Of a DNA stretch of 64,000 nt, positions 20,150 to 31,322 are shown in pieces. Both the position numbers and the translations under genes were made by a program. This DNA is from Toxonevra muliebris (lineage: Eukaryota > Arthropoda > Insecta > Diptera > Pallopteridae): assembly GCA_963691655.1 (NCBI GenBank), contig OY829327.1, positions 61,950,079 to 62,014,078 on the forward strand, in the 5' to 3' direction. How positions within the stretch are numbered: position 1 is the first letter of the stretch; every line of letters starts with the position of its first letter. The notes beneath the pieces were generated by a model that saw only the letters and a program-made list of their open reading frames with translations, was not told where the DNA came from and searched no databases.

Positions 20150-22330
20150 ACCGAGTACACTAGATGCCTTATTAATAATTTTGTTAATGTGTGTAATAAA
20201 ACAAAGCTTGGGGTAACACCAAGATCCACAAATGCTGAAACAATTTCAAGCTTATAATTATCAATATTATAGTTAAATAATAAAATAGCTTACGCGAAAA
20301 GGACATTTGTTTACATTTATTTAAATTCAGCTTAATTAAGTTAAAGCTACACCAACTATACAGTTGATTTAAGTCATTTTGAAGAAACTTAGTGTCATCA
20401 ATATTCGTCAAAGCATAAAATAATTTAACATCATCAGCTTACATTAAAATTGTACAGTGCTGAAAAATATTAGGTAAATCGTTAATGAAGAGTAAGAAAA
20501 GAATGGGACCAAGGTGGCTACCCTAAGGGACGCCCGAAGTAACAGGAAAGCTATTAGATTTACAACCTTTGAACATAAGAAGAAATCCATTGGCGGAAAA
20601 CCAATATTACGTAATTTAAGCAAAAGCAAATTATGATTTACTACGTCAAAAGCCTTACTAAAGTCGGTGTATACAACATCAGTTTGTAGTCCATTGGCAA
20701 AGCGGGTAAAAACCCATGTTGAAAAGGTGAAATAGATTTATAATGATTGAAACTGATTTGCGAGCAAATAATTTGTTCAAAAAGTTTGGGAACGGCACTG
20801 AGTTTTGCTATGCCACGGTAGTTATTAATTAAAGATTTACTTCCAGACTTGTGTAACGGAATAATGTATGAGATCTTCCAAGCCTGGGAGAAATGACCAC
20901 ATTTTAAAGAATGGTTAAATAGAAGAGAGATGGGTACCATAAGTTATTGGCAACATTCTTTCAGAATACATTCTGGAATGTTATCAGGGCCGGAGTTTTT
21001 ACATGTTTTAAGATTTCTCATATAGTCTAAAACAACTGTTTCATCAACAGATGGGAAAGAAATATCAACTGGAGACAAAGAGTAAGCATAATAATCGCTT
21101 TGATAGGGTATTTTTGAATATGTTGACATAAAAAAATCAGCGAAAAGATTGCAAATCGTTTGTTCATTTTCTGATTCACATTCATTAAAAGGCATCCTTG
21201 ACGGAAATCCGGAATCTTTGCGTTTTATGTTCACAAACTCTCAAAAGGATTTGGGGTCCTGTTTCAGCGAATCTTTAACTTTATTTAAATATCCATTATA
21301 ACAAGCTTTGCACTCCAGTTGATACCTGTAGCGGAGATTAGTATATTTGGAAAAATCAGTCAGATTATTTAATTTCTTGTATCTTTTGTAATAATCTTTG
21401 TAATAAGTCTTTCGGTTTCTTAGTTTACGAAGATCATTATTAAACCAATTAAAAAATTTAGGTTTATTAATAATAGTTAATTAATAATAAGGTTTATTAA
21501 ACATAAAGATAATTATTGAATTGTTCAACCGCATTATTAAGTGAGGAAACAGTAGCTTGGGAGTCACGCGTGAGCAATGACTTCCAATCTATTTCAGATT
21601 TCAGATAATTTTTCAGTTTTGTATAGTTTGTTTTTTTTTTAATTGTAATCTAAAGAAATGTGGTGTTTCTTTTCAAGACACTCGTTTGGAACAGAAAAGT
21701 CATGATGAGGATCTTCGGGCTGGACCAATGGTAATGAACGTGATACAGTAAAATTTGAATAATCGTCAACGAAAATCAGACCAAGTAATTTATTATTGGC
21801 ATTTCTGAATGAGTTTAGTTGGAAAAGGTCTTCACTAGTTATGAAGTTTATTATATCAATGCTATTATAATTATTACAAGTAGGCAGTCGAATAAGAGGT
21901 TCAACGGGCAGCTATCCCAAATGAAATCAGGTAAATTTAAATCTCCCGCAACGATTATTTTATCAGTTGGTTTCAGCATAGAAAATTTCACGAATTGGTG
22001 AAACATGGGTCAGGTATACTTCTGAAGAGTTCGGAGGAACATAGGAACACGTTATGTAAAAATATAAGGATTGATATTTTACCTTAACACAACAAAATTC
22101 AATGTTTTTAGAAGTTGGAAGCACCACTTCCTCGGAATAGCAACGCCTCCTCCCATCGCAGTATTATCAATGATGGAATTTCTGTCTTTACGATAAACCG
22201 TGAAATCATGGCAAAAAACTTTAGTATTAAATACGGAAGGTCTTAGCCATGTTTCAGTAAAGACAACAATATCATATTCGAATAAATATTAGAATAAATC
22301 TCTTAGCTTGGGGTTCAGAACTCGAACATT
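20150..22330 (-). pseudogene. Element B ORF2: endonuclease and reverse transcriptase
   Basis: Read from 22,330 downward. The endonuclease starts FEYDIVVFTETWLRPS with catalytic Glu; VAGDLNLPDF follows near 21,940. The RT N-terminus is at 20,944-21,234 and 20,641-20,940 (KISYIIPLHKSGSK, NNYRGIAKLSAVPKLFE). Motif A TDFSKAFDVVNHN lies at about 20,625-20,670. Motif B reads SGVP-stop-GSHLGPILF (TAG where Gln is expected), and motif C reads LM-stop-ADDVKLF (TAA where Tyr is expected). The thumb (20,184-20,411) has FLQNDLNQLYSWC and KCKQMSFSR. Frameshifts separate the pieces. Confidence 0.82.
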
Positions 22331-22362
22331 TTGATATAGAATACTGCAATGGGTGCGTTTAT

Positions 22363-23260
22363 TTAGTTTTTTTGGATATTAGAAGGTTTAGGTAGTGTTG
22401 CAGTTTTAGGTATCCTAGTACCCTCACGAGAAACAAACTTTTTCACAAAAGCATTCTCTGACCAAAAAGACGAACTTGATACAGTTTTATAAATGTTAGC
22501 CGGTAAAGTAATTTTAAAGGAAGAAGAATATCTTTTATAATTAAAGTTAAATTTAAAAATAGTTATATCATCGCGTTTAAGATTAGTCTCGGATGTTAAG
22601 TAGTCTAATACATCTTCTTCAGTTGTGTCAGCAGCAAAGCGAGACACGAACAAGGACTTCCTACGCTGAATAACGACTATCTTATTACATTTCTTAGCAA
22701 AACCTTCTTTAGGTGGAAGGGAAGGAGTAGGTGATAGTTTTGAATTGCTAGTAGTTGGAGTATTAGCATTTGGGGTATTTAAAACAACCGGAGTACTTAG
22801 AATGGTCGGTTAAGAGTCAGTGACGACAATCGCAGGAGCAGACGCCGAAGATGGAGTTGAGGCTTCGCTCACATCTACCTCTACCACAAAATCACCTGAT
22901 TTGCCGTGTTTGGAAGTACTTGCTCGCGTTAATCGAGTGGAACTAATAGGTTCATCAAGACACTTGTACTTATTAAAAAAGCTTTCGTATTGCTTAAATT
23001 TTGATGTCAGAGAGGATAATTCTTTCCCGATTTCCAAAAAGACCAACTTGGTTTGATTGAACATTTTATAAAGATCGATATCAGTTGACCTACATTTCAA
23101 GCATGACCAATGAAGGCCCTTATTATCATGAATTAAGTCAAAGATCCTACCAGAAAATCCGGCACATTTTAAATGACCTAGCCCATCCCATAACCAGCAA
23201 GTCACAAAACGTTCGGATTCACGTTCGGATAGCACCCACTGTAATTGTAGTAGATTAAAT
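22363..23260 (-). pseudogene. Element B ORF1 (PHD-like finger, gag-like C-terminus)
   Basis: The N-terminal part (about 23,260-22,810) reads CWLWDGLGHLKCAGFSGRIF, then GLHWSCLKC, a PHD-type zinc finger as in ORF1 of Jockey/CR1-group elements, followed by a Ser/Thr-rich stretch (EASTPSSASAPAIVV). After a stop and a shift, the C-terminal part (22,653-22,363) has LFVSRFAADTTEEDV and SSSFKITLP, the RRM-like segment usual for these ORF1 proteins. The first zinc ligands look incomplete. The likely role was RNA binding in the retrotransposition particle. Confidence 0.72.
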
Positions 23261-23640
23261 AGTAAGGATAGGTTACAGTTTAAAAAGCACTGAAAATAGC
23301 TGAGAACAAACAAAATACCTACAGCGGTAAATATCAATATAAAAGAGAAACGAATTTCGAGTAAAATAACAAAATTCGGTTCTCACTTCAAAAGTGAAGT
23401 AAATATATATATGTATGAAACGCAAAATATGCACATATACAAAATAAAAATTATTAATAATGCCCGAAAATACAATAATTAAAGAAACAAAAATTATAGC
23501 ACTTAGCTGGATAGATGTAGAATCCAATACACACTTTTTAAATAAATTAAGTTACGCAAAACACACGTTAAAACTATGTAAAACAAAGCAAAGTAAAGAG
23601 CTCAAAAAAGACACGTCCGATGTATTCGAAAGTTAACAGA

Positions 23641-24211
23641 TTTGATAGAACTTTAACGTGGTATGATCATCTATATATATATAACTATCGGTAAAGTCTA
23701 CACCATGTTGCGCAGCTTATGGGTAACACAACATTTAACTCTGCAAAAAATTCGAATTCTATTAGTTAAAACATATCTCATACCGACTTTGCTGTACGGC
23801 TGCGAATTATATTCCAACTGCGATTATTCTTGCAAGTCCTAACTAAACTCTCTATACAACAACATAGCAATATATATATTTGGCCTAAGACGTTATGATC
23901 ACGTCTCGCTATACGCTAAAAAGATCTTCTCCATTACATTCAACAACTTGCTAATTTTTCGGACCATATTACAGCTACACAAAGTAATATTCACAAATGA
24001 ACCGAGCTATCTGTTGGATCGCCTGCGCTTTACGCTATCGAAGCGTTCGAATCAAGTAATTCAATTCAGATATCAGTCTCTTACATCTGAGCGGCATTTT
24101 TACATATATTCAATTCGTCTTTGGAATAAACTATCGTCATATCTACTTTCAATCAGCAACGCACAGCGCTTCAAAACTTCCCTGTTAAAATACATTGCAA
24201 GCCAACAATAA
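23641..24211 (+). pseudogene. Element A ORF2 C-terminus
   Basis: Continues element A after insert B: RTLTWYDH, then ILLVKTYLIPTLLYGCELY, IAIYIFGLRRYDH and, in the last frame (23,948-24,211), FTLSKRSNQVIQF...YIYSIRLWNKL. This is the conserved C-terminal block of Jockey/CR1-like ORF2 proteins and ends at a stop at 24,209-24,211. Joining it to 19,462 gives GVKF-DRTLTW, as in relatives, which confirms that B interrupts A. About 335 bp of AT-rich 3'UTR follow. Confidence 0.8.
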
Positions 24212-24546
24212 ACTAATTTTTTTTCGCTAGTCCTTATAACTTTCAAATGTGTTAAACTTCTTATTTCTTTTTGTTTTTTCTTTTTTTCTTTCTTCTTGTT
24301 TTTTACCACTTTTCATATCCTTTCATTTTAAGTTTTATATACATTTAATAATAATTCAAATAATAACCCCAACTGACAAATGTTAATTATACTAAAAATA
24401 ATAACTCAATTCAATCTGCTACTTTTCTTTAATCTTAATTTTTATATTATAATAATTTAAAAATAATTTTTAATATAATGTTAATTATACTAAGGATACT
24501 GTTCCCTGTAACATTAGGATCATAATAATAGAAATAAATAAATATC

Positions 24547-25300
24547 ACCAAAAAACCTAAAACTACGAAAAGAGTTCATCAACCAATATCAAGATTGGAC
24601 TGTAGCAGACTGGCAAAAGGTACTTAAAAATAAAGAATTATTTTAACTTTAAAATAATTATGTTGCATCTTCTTTTATATGTTATATGGTCTGACGAAAC
24701 TAAAATAAACCGTTTTGAGTCTGATGGGCGTTCGTGGTACTGGACTAGGGATCCAAATGTGTTGACCCAAAACCAAGTCAGACAAACCATGAAACATGGT
24801 GGAGGTTCCATCATGGTTTGGGGATGTATCACACACAATGGTGTTGGCCCCATAGTCAAAATCGAAGGGAACATGAAAAAAGAGCAGTATTTATCCATTC
24901 TCCAAAAGAATTTACCCAGCAGCTGTTGAGAAAACGGGTCTTTCATCTAAAAAAGTAATTTTTCAGCATGATAATGACCCGAAGCATACTGCTAAAATGG
25001 TGAAAAAATGGCTGCAGGAGCAGAAATATTCAGTGCTGAATTGGCCGCCGCAGTCACCCCATTAGTCATGTCAAGGCAAAATTGGCAAAATATCCGGAGC
25101 TTCCAAAAGGTATTCACGAACTTTGGGAGCGTGTGCAAGACGTCTGGCAAGCAATTCCAAATGAAATGGTTGCTAATTATTGCAGCAACATGCCTACACG
25201 CATTAAGCAGCAAAAGGTTATTGGACCAAATATTAAATTTCATGTTTATAAGTATTTATTTAGCACAAGTGCGAAAGTGGAACATTTGACTTTAAATTAA
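24547..25300 (+). pseudogene. Tc1 transposase, catalytic half
   Basis: Resumes as PKNLKLRKEFINQYQDW and TVADWQK. About 60 bp of extra AT-rich sequence then precede VIWSDETKINRFESDG (first catalytic Asp), HGGGSIMVWGC, and in a shifted frame [13 protein letters not shown] (second Asp) and NWPPQSP. The expected Asp-Leu-Asn-Pro-Ile-Glu segment with the third catalytic residue is deleted (about 35 bp lost near 25,055). The C-terminal part, AKYPELPKGIHELWERVQD, continues to a stop at 25,298-25,300. Confidence 0.85.
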
Positions 25301-25559
25301 ATTTATGATAATTTACGTTTATTAAAATTAAAAGGAACTGTTTTTTTACTTATTTTTAGTATTAATAAATATCCATGTAACATAAATAAATAACAACCGA
25401 TTTATTTTTAGGGTTTTTTAAAATTTCAATATTTCTCTAAGATAGAAGAAAGGTGTTCCTCTTATGCTCGTCAGTGTAAGTGCTTATACACAAATCATTC
25501 ATAAAAAAGCATTCAATATGTGAAATGCCAGTAAAATACAAATTTTAGGTACTTATATT

Positions 25560-26228
25560 ATATACAACCAAACAACAAAAAAAAATTATAATGGTTATGA
25601 AAGACCAAAAACAATATTGGTTTTTTTCAATTGGTTACGAATAACCAAAACAAAATTTTTTTTATTTTAATTAAAAATTCTTGTTTATAATGGTTATGGA
25701 AGACCAAAAAATAAATTGGTAATTTATAATGATATAAAGAAATGATTTTAAAATTAATTATTTTTGTCAAAACCAATTTAATCATAAACAAAAAATAAAA
25801 ATTATTTTGGGTCCCTGAATTTACATAATATAATTTTCAGTGCCCTAATCCCCTCCCTAGCCACAGCTATTTTCTTCTTTTTTTAAGGGGAGAAATAGTT
25901 TAAAGAACGCATTCCTGAAGAAGTTATTAATATCTATCTTGTTTTTTTTCTTTTGTTGGTTGTGTCGTTTTTGACACTGGAGTACAAACAAAAAGTTAAT
26001 GAACAAAAAAGCCAGAAAGTTGACAAATGTTATTCTTTTACTTATTTATTTATTTTACTTCAATTACTTATTTTCACTCACCGAATAATTAATTTCAGAT
26101 TCTTAATTTAGAACAATATTGGTTAGAAATATTGTAAATGTAAAAGATGTATATTACATCCTGCTGTGATCACTAAAATAAAATTGTAGGTGCATAATGT
26201 AGGTGTTCTCTACATTCGGCATTTACAA
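25560..26228 (-). repeat. Dispersed repeat 'C', copy 2 (inverted)
   Basis: Inverted relative of 6278-6753. It is uninterrupted where copy 1 has the long-inverted-repeat element: here ATTATGTAAATTCAGGGAC (as complement) runs through. The outer part, 25,580-25,760, contains two ~100 bp tandem units with TATAATGGTTATGRAAGACC and AATATTGG/AAATTGG. No coding capacity. Confidence 0.7.
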
Positions 26229-26253
26229 GTTTACATATGATCATGCAAAGCTA

Positions 26254-27076
26254 CAAAAAGTATAGATTACAAAAAGGTCGCAGTTCGCTCTTAGGCTTTT
26301 TGGAACGTAAAAAGCTAGAAACCATTTATGAGGTGCCATACCGATGAAGCGAACGCAACGGTTGGCAACCGGTTCACCGAACAAAAAGGTATGAATGGAT
26401 GGGTTGGCGGTGTTTGATGGAACAATTATTTTACATTTCTTTTGGCAATTAACGTTTAACATTTGCAGTATTTTCTATATTCTTTATATACAAATATGCA
26501 AACGTTTTGTTTTGATTTTATGTATTTTGATTGATTTCTTTTTTGTTATGCGCATGCAAGTACTAGATACTTTTGAATATACTTTTCTGCTTTGATTTTA
26601 TGAAATTCAGTAAATTCATAAACAATGAATAAATGAAAACTTACAAAAAATTATTATCCTCTGTGCGTATTATTACATGGGAGAACAAAAAAAAAAAACG
26701 GATTTAACAGTGATAAGAACAATTAACATTTTGATAAGAATAAAACATGTTAAAAATATGAGATGCAATGTGAAATCGTATGGGCCAAAGCATTTAACAT
26801 TTTTTTTTCATGTTAAAAATATGAGATGTCATGTGAGAAACTACATGAGTGTAGTTATTTTATATTTGAAAAATAATGTAAACAAATAAATTGCAATTGT
26901 AAACAAAGAAAGCAAAATTAAAAAAAAGTATGAAATTTAAAATTTTCAAACAAAAAATTTTAAATTAAAATCTATGAGCGGTTTTGGATTGCCTTTTTCC
27001 AACCGTTGCGTTCGCTTCATCTGTATGGCACCTCATAAATGGTTTCTAGCTTTTTCTTTGTAATCTATACTCTTTG
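26254..27076. mobile_element. Inverted-repeat element family 'B', copy B1 (823 bp)
   Basis: Ends are inverted over about 100 bp: TATAGATTACAAA, AAAGCTAGAAACCATTTATG, AGGTGCCATAC and GATGAAGCGAACGCAACGG occur at 26,261-26,360 and, as complement, at 26,995-27,070. The core contains TATATTCTTTATATACAAAT and paired ATGTTAAAAATATGAGATG boxes. Related, larger copies lie at 41.3-42.05 kb and 45.9-49.8 kb. No transposase frame. Superfamily unknown. Confidence 0.75.
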
Positions 27077-27078
27077 GT

Positions 27079-29731
27079 GTGGTTGACGAACGATCGGTTA
27101 TTCGGTATATTGTTGACGATATAAGAGGAAAGCCAGAAAATAAAATTAGCATGTACAGGGCTAAAAATTATAGTGAAATTAAAGAACAATATGAAATCTT
27201 TGACCGTGTTTATAAAACAAAAGTATTTGTACCGCAAAGAGATGACAACTATAATAAAATCAAACAAATTCGTGGTTCGTTGGAACATAAAATAAATGAA
27301 TGCAAAAGTGAGCAAAAGCGTTTTAAATGCAATAAGAGTGGGCACATAACAAAAAATTGTGACAAAAATGGTTACAAAAAAGAAGAACAAAAAAATGTAA
27401 ATTGCACATTTAACAACAATATGAGAAAAACGGTTATTATTAATAAAGAATATAAAAAAGAAATTGTAGGTTTTGGTGGTGCAACAACAATTCCAATAGG
27501 GCGGTTTAAGAGTGAAATTGAAATAGATGGACATTTAATTGAAAAGGATATTATAGTGGTACCAGATACGAGTATTAATTACGACATGGTTATCGGATAT
27601 GACATTTTGAGCAAGTTTCGTTATAGTTCGGACGAAAATGGAAACAGTTTTCACTCAATAATACCAAGCAAGAGCGACGTGTATAAAATAATGAACATTA
27701 ATTTTAACGCTACGAATCCGGAAATAACCGCGCCAGAAAAGTTTAAAAAACAAATTAATGAAATAAAACAGCAATACACATGCAACAATAATGTGGTAAG
27801 TTCAATCAAAATGAACATTATTTTAGAAAAAGAGGACCCCATATATTCGTCGCCTAGTCGCTTGCCGCTGCCAGAGCAGAAAATTGTTAATGAGCAGGTC
27901 AACGAGTGGTTGGCATTATTAGAAAGTCTTCATCACATTATTGCAGTCGCGTTGTTTTAGCAAATAAAAAAGATGAGTCTAAAATGTGCATTGATTACAG
28001 ACTATTAAATAAGATTGCTTTTAAAGATCGCTTCCCGATGCCTCACATGGAAGATGTGGTTGACAGTTTGGCAGCAGTTTTTAGTGTGCTAGATATTAAA
28101 AATGCCTTACTTCATGTACCAATCGAGGAGTTAAGTAAGAAATACACAGCATTTGTAACCAAGAAGGGTATTTTCGAGTTCAATTATGCTCCATTCAGAT
28201 TTTGCAATTCACCAGCAAACTTTATAAGATTTATCAACGTAATTTTCCGTGACTTGGTGAATGAGGGCATAATGCAGATGTACGTGGATGACATAATTGT
28301 GTATTCTACGGATGATGAAACAGGCTTGATAAATCTGAGCAAAGTAGTACACGTCGCAGCAAAAAATGGTTTAAACATCAATTGGAAGAAATGTAAATTT
28401 CTGCAACGACGAGTTGAGTTTCTTGGTCTCGTGATTGAACATGGCACAGTAACACCATGTCAGGAAAAGATTAGAGCGGTTGAAAAGTTCCCTGAACCAG
28501 TAAATGCGAAGCAACTCCAATCGTTTTTGGGGCTCACAAGTTTTTTTTTAGAAAGTTCGTTCAAAATTATTTTATAATTGACAAATTTATTAAGAAAAGG
28601 TGCTGTAATCTCTATTGGCGATAACGAGAAAAATGCGATTCGAATTTTAAAAAATACATTGACAAGCCAGCCAATTTTAAAAAAATTTTCGCGAGAGGCA
28701 AATACTGAGTTACACACGGATGCATCAAAATATGGCTTTGGGGCTATGTTGCTACAGGAGTTTGACGGTCAATGGTGTCTGGTACATTTTTACAGCAAAA
28801 AAACGACAGACGAAGCAGCGTTTTTGGCATTGAAAAAAATGTGTCATTGTATTTTGGGTATACCATTTGTGCTAGTTACGGATTGCTCGGCATTTAAACA
28901 AACGTCAACAAAAGATGATTTATCGCCGTCAATTGCAAGGTATATAATGTATATGCAGGATTTTAATTTTACTGTGAAGCATCATATAGGTGACCAAATG
29001 CGGCACGTAGATGCACTTAGCTGGCAGTCGGTAATGATAGTTAGTATAGAAGCAGAAATAAGGTGCAGACTGCAAAAAGCGCAACAAGCAGATGAAAACT
29101 TAAAAGCAGTGGTTAACATTTTAAGGGTGCGGCCATATGAACAGTACAAAATGTTTTGTGCAAAACAGTCGATGGCCATGATCTATTCGTCACACCTTGA
29201 GGAAATTATTACAAAAGCACATGAAAATGGTCTTTTTGGCGCAACTAAAACGATGCATCTGATAAACCAACAGTATTTATATATAAGCATATCTTCGCCA
29301 TTGTGGATGGTTTTAGCAAATACGTTTGGTCGTATCATACAAAATCGACTGGAGCTGAAGAGGTGTTAAACAGATTGTTGTCGTGGCAAGCAGTATTTGG
29401 CAATCCAATGCGGATAATTAGTGACAGCGTTTACGTCGAAAATTTTCGAAGATTTTTGCAAAAGTGAAGGCATCGAACACGTGCAAGTAACAACGGGTGT
29501 ACCAAGAGGTAACGGGCAAATAGAACGCGTCAACAGAACAATAATATCAGTCATATCCAAAGCCTCAGCGGAAAAGCCAGAAGCATGGTATAAGCATGTC
29601 TCCAAGGTGCAAAAAGTAATAAACGGTAGCGTTCACCGTTCTACGGGGCATTCTTCATTTGAAATTTTATTTGGTGTTAAAATGAGAACGAGCGATTTAA
29701 ATCACGACCTAGTCAAAATTATTGAGGAGAT
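27079..29731 (+). pseudogene. Ty3/gypsy gag-pol remnant
   Basis: Gag end with one CCHC-like knuckle lacking a Cys (FKCNKSGHITKNC, about 27,325). The protease region has lost its active-site block: the text goes from VIINKEYKKEI to FGGATTIPIG. The RT (27,906-28,577) has MCIDYRLLNKI, the SVLDIKNALLHV motif A and the YVDDIIVYS catalytic motif. RNase H (28,578-29,040) has ELHTDASKYGFGAML and DALSWQ. Integrase follows with deletions and frameshifts: IVDGFSKYVW, IISD, then VPRGNGQIERVNRTI with the catalytic Glu. No LTRs: the left edge meets element B1 and the right edge meets mariner sequence at 29,732. Confidence 0.85.
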
Positions 29732-29732
29732 G

Positions 29733-30692
29733 AGCCTGCACACATGCCTTCAATCGATCCGGAAATCGTAGGACTGTTCGCCGCAGGACTTCCTGATCAA
29801 TTTCAGTCCAGGCTTTCTCTAATGAATTTGTCAGCGACTCCAGACTGTGGTGTTGAGATGCACACGCCTTACTCTCTAAAATACTACAAATAGAGTAGTC
29901 CATTAGATTCAAGTCTGGGGAGTATGGTGGCCATTCTTGAGATGTTATGAATCCAGAAAAATTGTCTTTTATCCATGTTTGCGTTAGTTTTGCCATGTGG
30001 GAAGGTGCAGAATCTTGCTGGAAAGTCCAGTTTTCATTTCCAAATGTATCTTGGGCCCAGGGAAGAACATGTTCATTTAAAATGCTCCGATAAACAACCT
30101 GGTCAATTTTAACACCCTCTTCAACGAATATTAGAGGGGTTCTGGCATTAGCGGAAACTCCAGCCCATACCATAACGGAAGCTGGCTTTTGAACTCGGCC
30201 AGCAGTCCTATTTTGTTGCGATGATGATGTTAGCCACATTCGGTCATTTTGTGCATTGAAATGTTGTTCAACCGTGAAAATTTTTTCATCTGTAAACAAG
30301 ATATTTTCAACATTTTTTAACACAGAGGAGCGTAGCAACACCTTGCATTTTTGCAGTCGCAAATCTTTCTTTTTTTGTGTCAGATCTTGAGCTTTTCGGA
30401 GCTTGTACGGCTTAAGATTAAGCTTTGATTTTGCAATGATTCGCACTGTTTCACGGTTTACTCCCACTTCCTTAGCGATTTTTCTCATTGAGCGCCTTGG
30501 ATTTCGCTTGAATTTTTTCTGTTAAACCAGTAGTTGCCGGTCTCTATCTCCAAAACCCCCAGTTTCATTATATCGAATAATAGCTCGGTCTACCGTACGA
30601 CTTGACAAATTTAAAGCCTTTGCAATTTGACGGCTACTATAATTTGCCAAATGAAATTTAATAATTTCACGACGAATATTTTCCTTGTCCAT
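29733..30692 (-). pseudogene. Mariner DD37D transposase, copy 2 (mostly open)
   Basis: The N-terminal part (30,692-30,522, MDKENIRREI...GGFGDRDR) and the catalytic part (30,488-29,733) are separated by small deletions of about 10 and 17 bp that break the frame near 30,510-30,530. The catalytic part shows ILFTDEKIF (first Asp), NWTFQQDSAPSH (second Asp) and PYSPDLNLMDY (third Asp), with 37 residues between the last two. The last residues of the open frame (HLLNNFD) come from the adjacent gypsy DNA. Better preserved than copy 1, but not functional. Confidence 0.88.
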
Positions 30693-30847
30693 TTTTATGG
30701 AAATTTCAAAGTGTAATAACAAAAATTCAAATGAAATTAAAAGCAAAGCCAATGATGAATGAATTTGCTTTTTAAATTAAAGTAACGGTAAATGGCAAAG
30801 CTTGCTGCAGAGTATTAAACTTGCGTCACTTTACAATTGTCACCCTG
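29733..30847 (-). mobile_element. Tc1/mariner DD37D element, copy 2 (one end missing)
   Basis: Same family as 218-1505. The right terminal repeat is intact (GTCACCCTG, then TA at 30,848). The left ~143 bp, including the other repeat, are gone, and the sequence joins gypsy integrase DNA at AGCCTGCACAC (29,733). Truncation came after insertion or through recombination, since a DD37D element would not insert without its end. Confidence 0.88.
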
Positions 30848-30922
30848 TATATATATATACATCTGTATTCAAAACCCAAAAAAAAATTTAAACGCGTTTT
30901 TCTCGAAATGAGTTTTTTTTAT

Positions 30923-31092
30923 ACATGGCGGACAGTTAATCTGGGAAACTACTAGACCGATTTAAAACCGATTTTTTTTGCTTTTTTACACGAAATCTGG
31001 TTGATTCCTGCGTAACGAGATGTATATTAAACAATTCTGTTTGATTTGTTTGTTTCAGATAAGCCAGTTCTGAGATTAACTGTCCGCCATGG
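30923..31092. mobile_element. Short hairpin element (~170 bp)
   Basis: CATGGCGGACAGTTAATCT at 30,924-30,942 is matched by its complement at 31,074-31,092 (AGATTAACTGTCCGCCATGG). Ends are near-perfect for about 20 bp; the middle is T-rich and has no coding capacity. MITE-like; no target duplication could be assigned. Confidence 0.55.
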
Positions 31093-31322
31093 ACCGTCTA
31101 TTTATTATACTCTGTAATAATGTAGTATCATATTAAAAAAAAAATAAGTTCATAAATATTAAATTGACTGGGTAATAAAATATTAAAAATTATATTTTTT
31201 TTGCCTTGTAAAGTGAGATTATACCTTAACTAACCAATAATACCAATTTAAAAAAATCCAACCAAATTTATTGTTGTATATTTGCATTTTATTTACGGTA
31301 TCCTAGTAAATATGAATATAAA

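Larger units (their letters stand above)
19463..23640 (-). mobile_element. Jockey-like non-LTR retrotransposon 'B' with PHD-type ORF1
   Basis: Oriented against element A. Its poly(A) is the T-run at about 19,466-19,481. The adjoining 3' end (to about 19,600) is GC-rich (CCCACGCCCACCTCCCGCC), unlike the surroundings. ORF2 (RT, then endonuclease) and ORF1 follow toward higher coordinates, with a 5' leader up to about 23,640. Flanks GTTAAATTT (left) and GTTAACAGATTT (right) look like a target duplication changed by a small indel. The element appears close to full length (about 4.2 kb). Confidence 0.82.
17117..24546 (+). mobile_element. Jockey/CR1-like non-LTR retrotransposon 'A', itself split
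   Basis: Endonuclease (from about 17,390), RT (to 19,462) and, after a 4.2 kb insert, the ORF2 C-terminus (23,640-24,211) and a 3'UTR with AT-rich tail ending ...AATAAATAAATAT. It sits within the Tc1 element. Upstream of 17,390 only about 270 bp of AT-rich sequence is present and no ORF1, so the copy is 5' truncated. The exact 5' junction (around 17,117-17,160) is approximate. Confidence 0.78.
16588..25476 (+). mobile_element. Tc1 element split by nested retrotransposons
   Basis: The left end CACTGACGGGCAAAAGTGGA starts after TA at 16,586-16,587. The right end, read as complement, is CACTGACGAGCATAAGAGGA, ending before TA at 25,477-25,478; 20 of the first 24 bases agree. The left half (to about 17,116) holds the N-terminal DNA-binding domain, the right half (from about 24,547) the catalytic domain. 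The two halves join in a sensible order at ...KKKKPYI / PKNLKLRKEF. The 7.4 kb between them belongs to two non-LTR elements. Unbroken, the Tc1 element would be about 1.46 kb, a normal size. Confidence 0.85.

Noticed and set aside
24588..24700. Extra ~60 bp in the Tc1 catalytic half as an intron
   Set aside because: It begins GT after AAAAG but has no AG acceptor before VIWSDE, so a small insertion is more likely.
27046..27534. 162-codon minus-strand frame rich in Phe and Ile
   Set aside because: Antisense shadow of the A-rich gypsy gag-pol; composition explains it.
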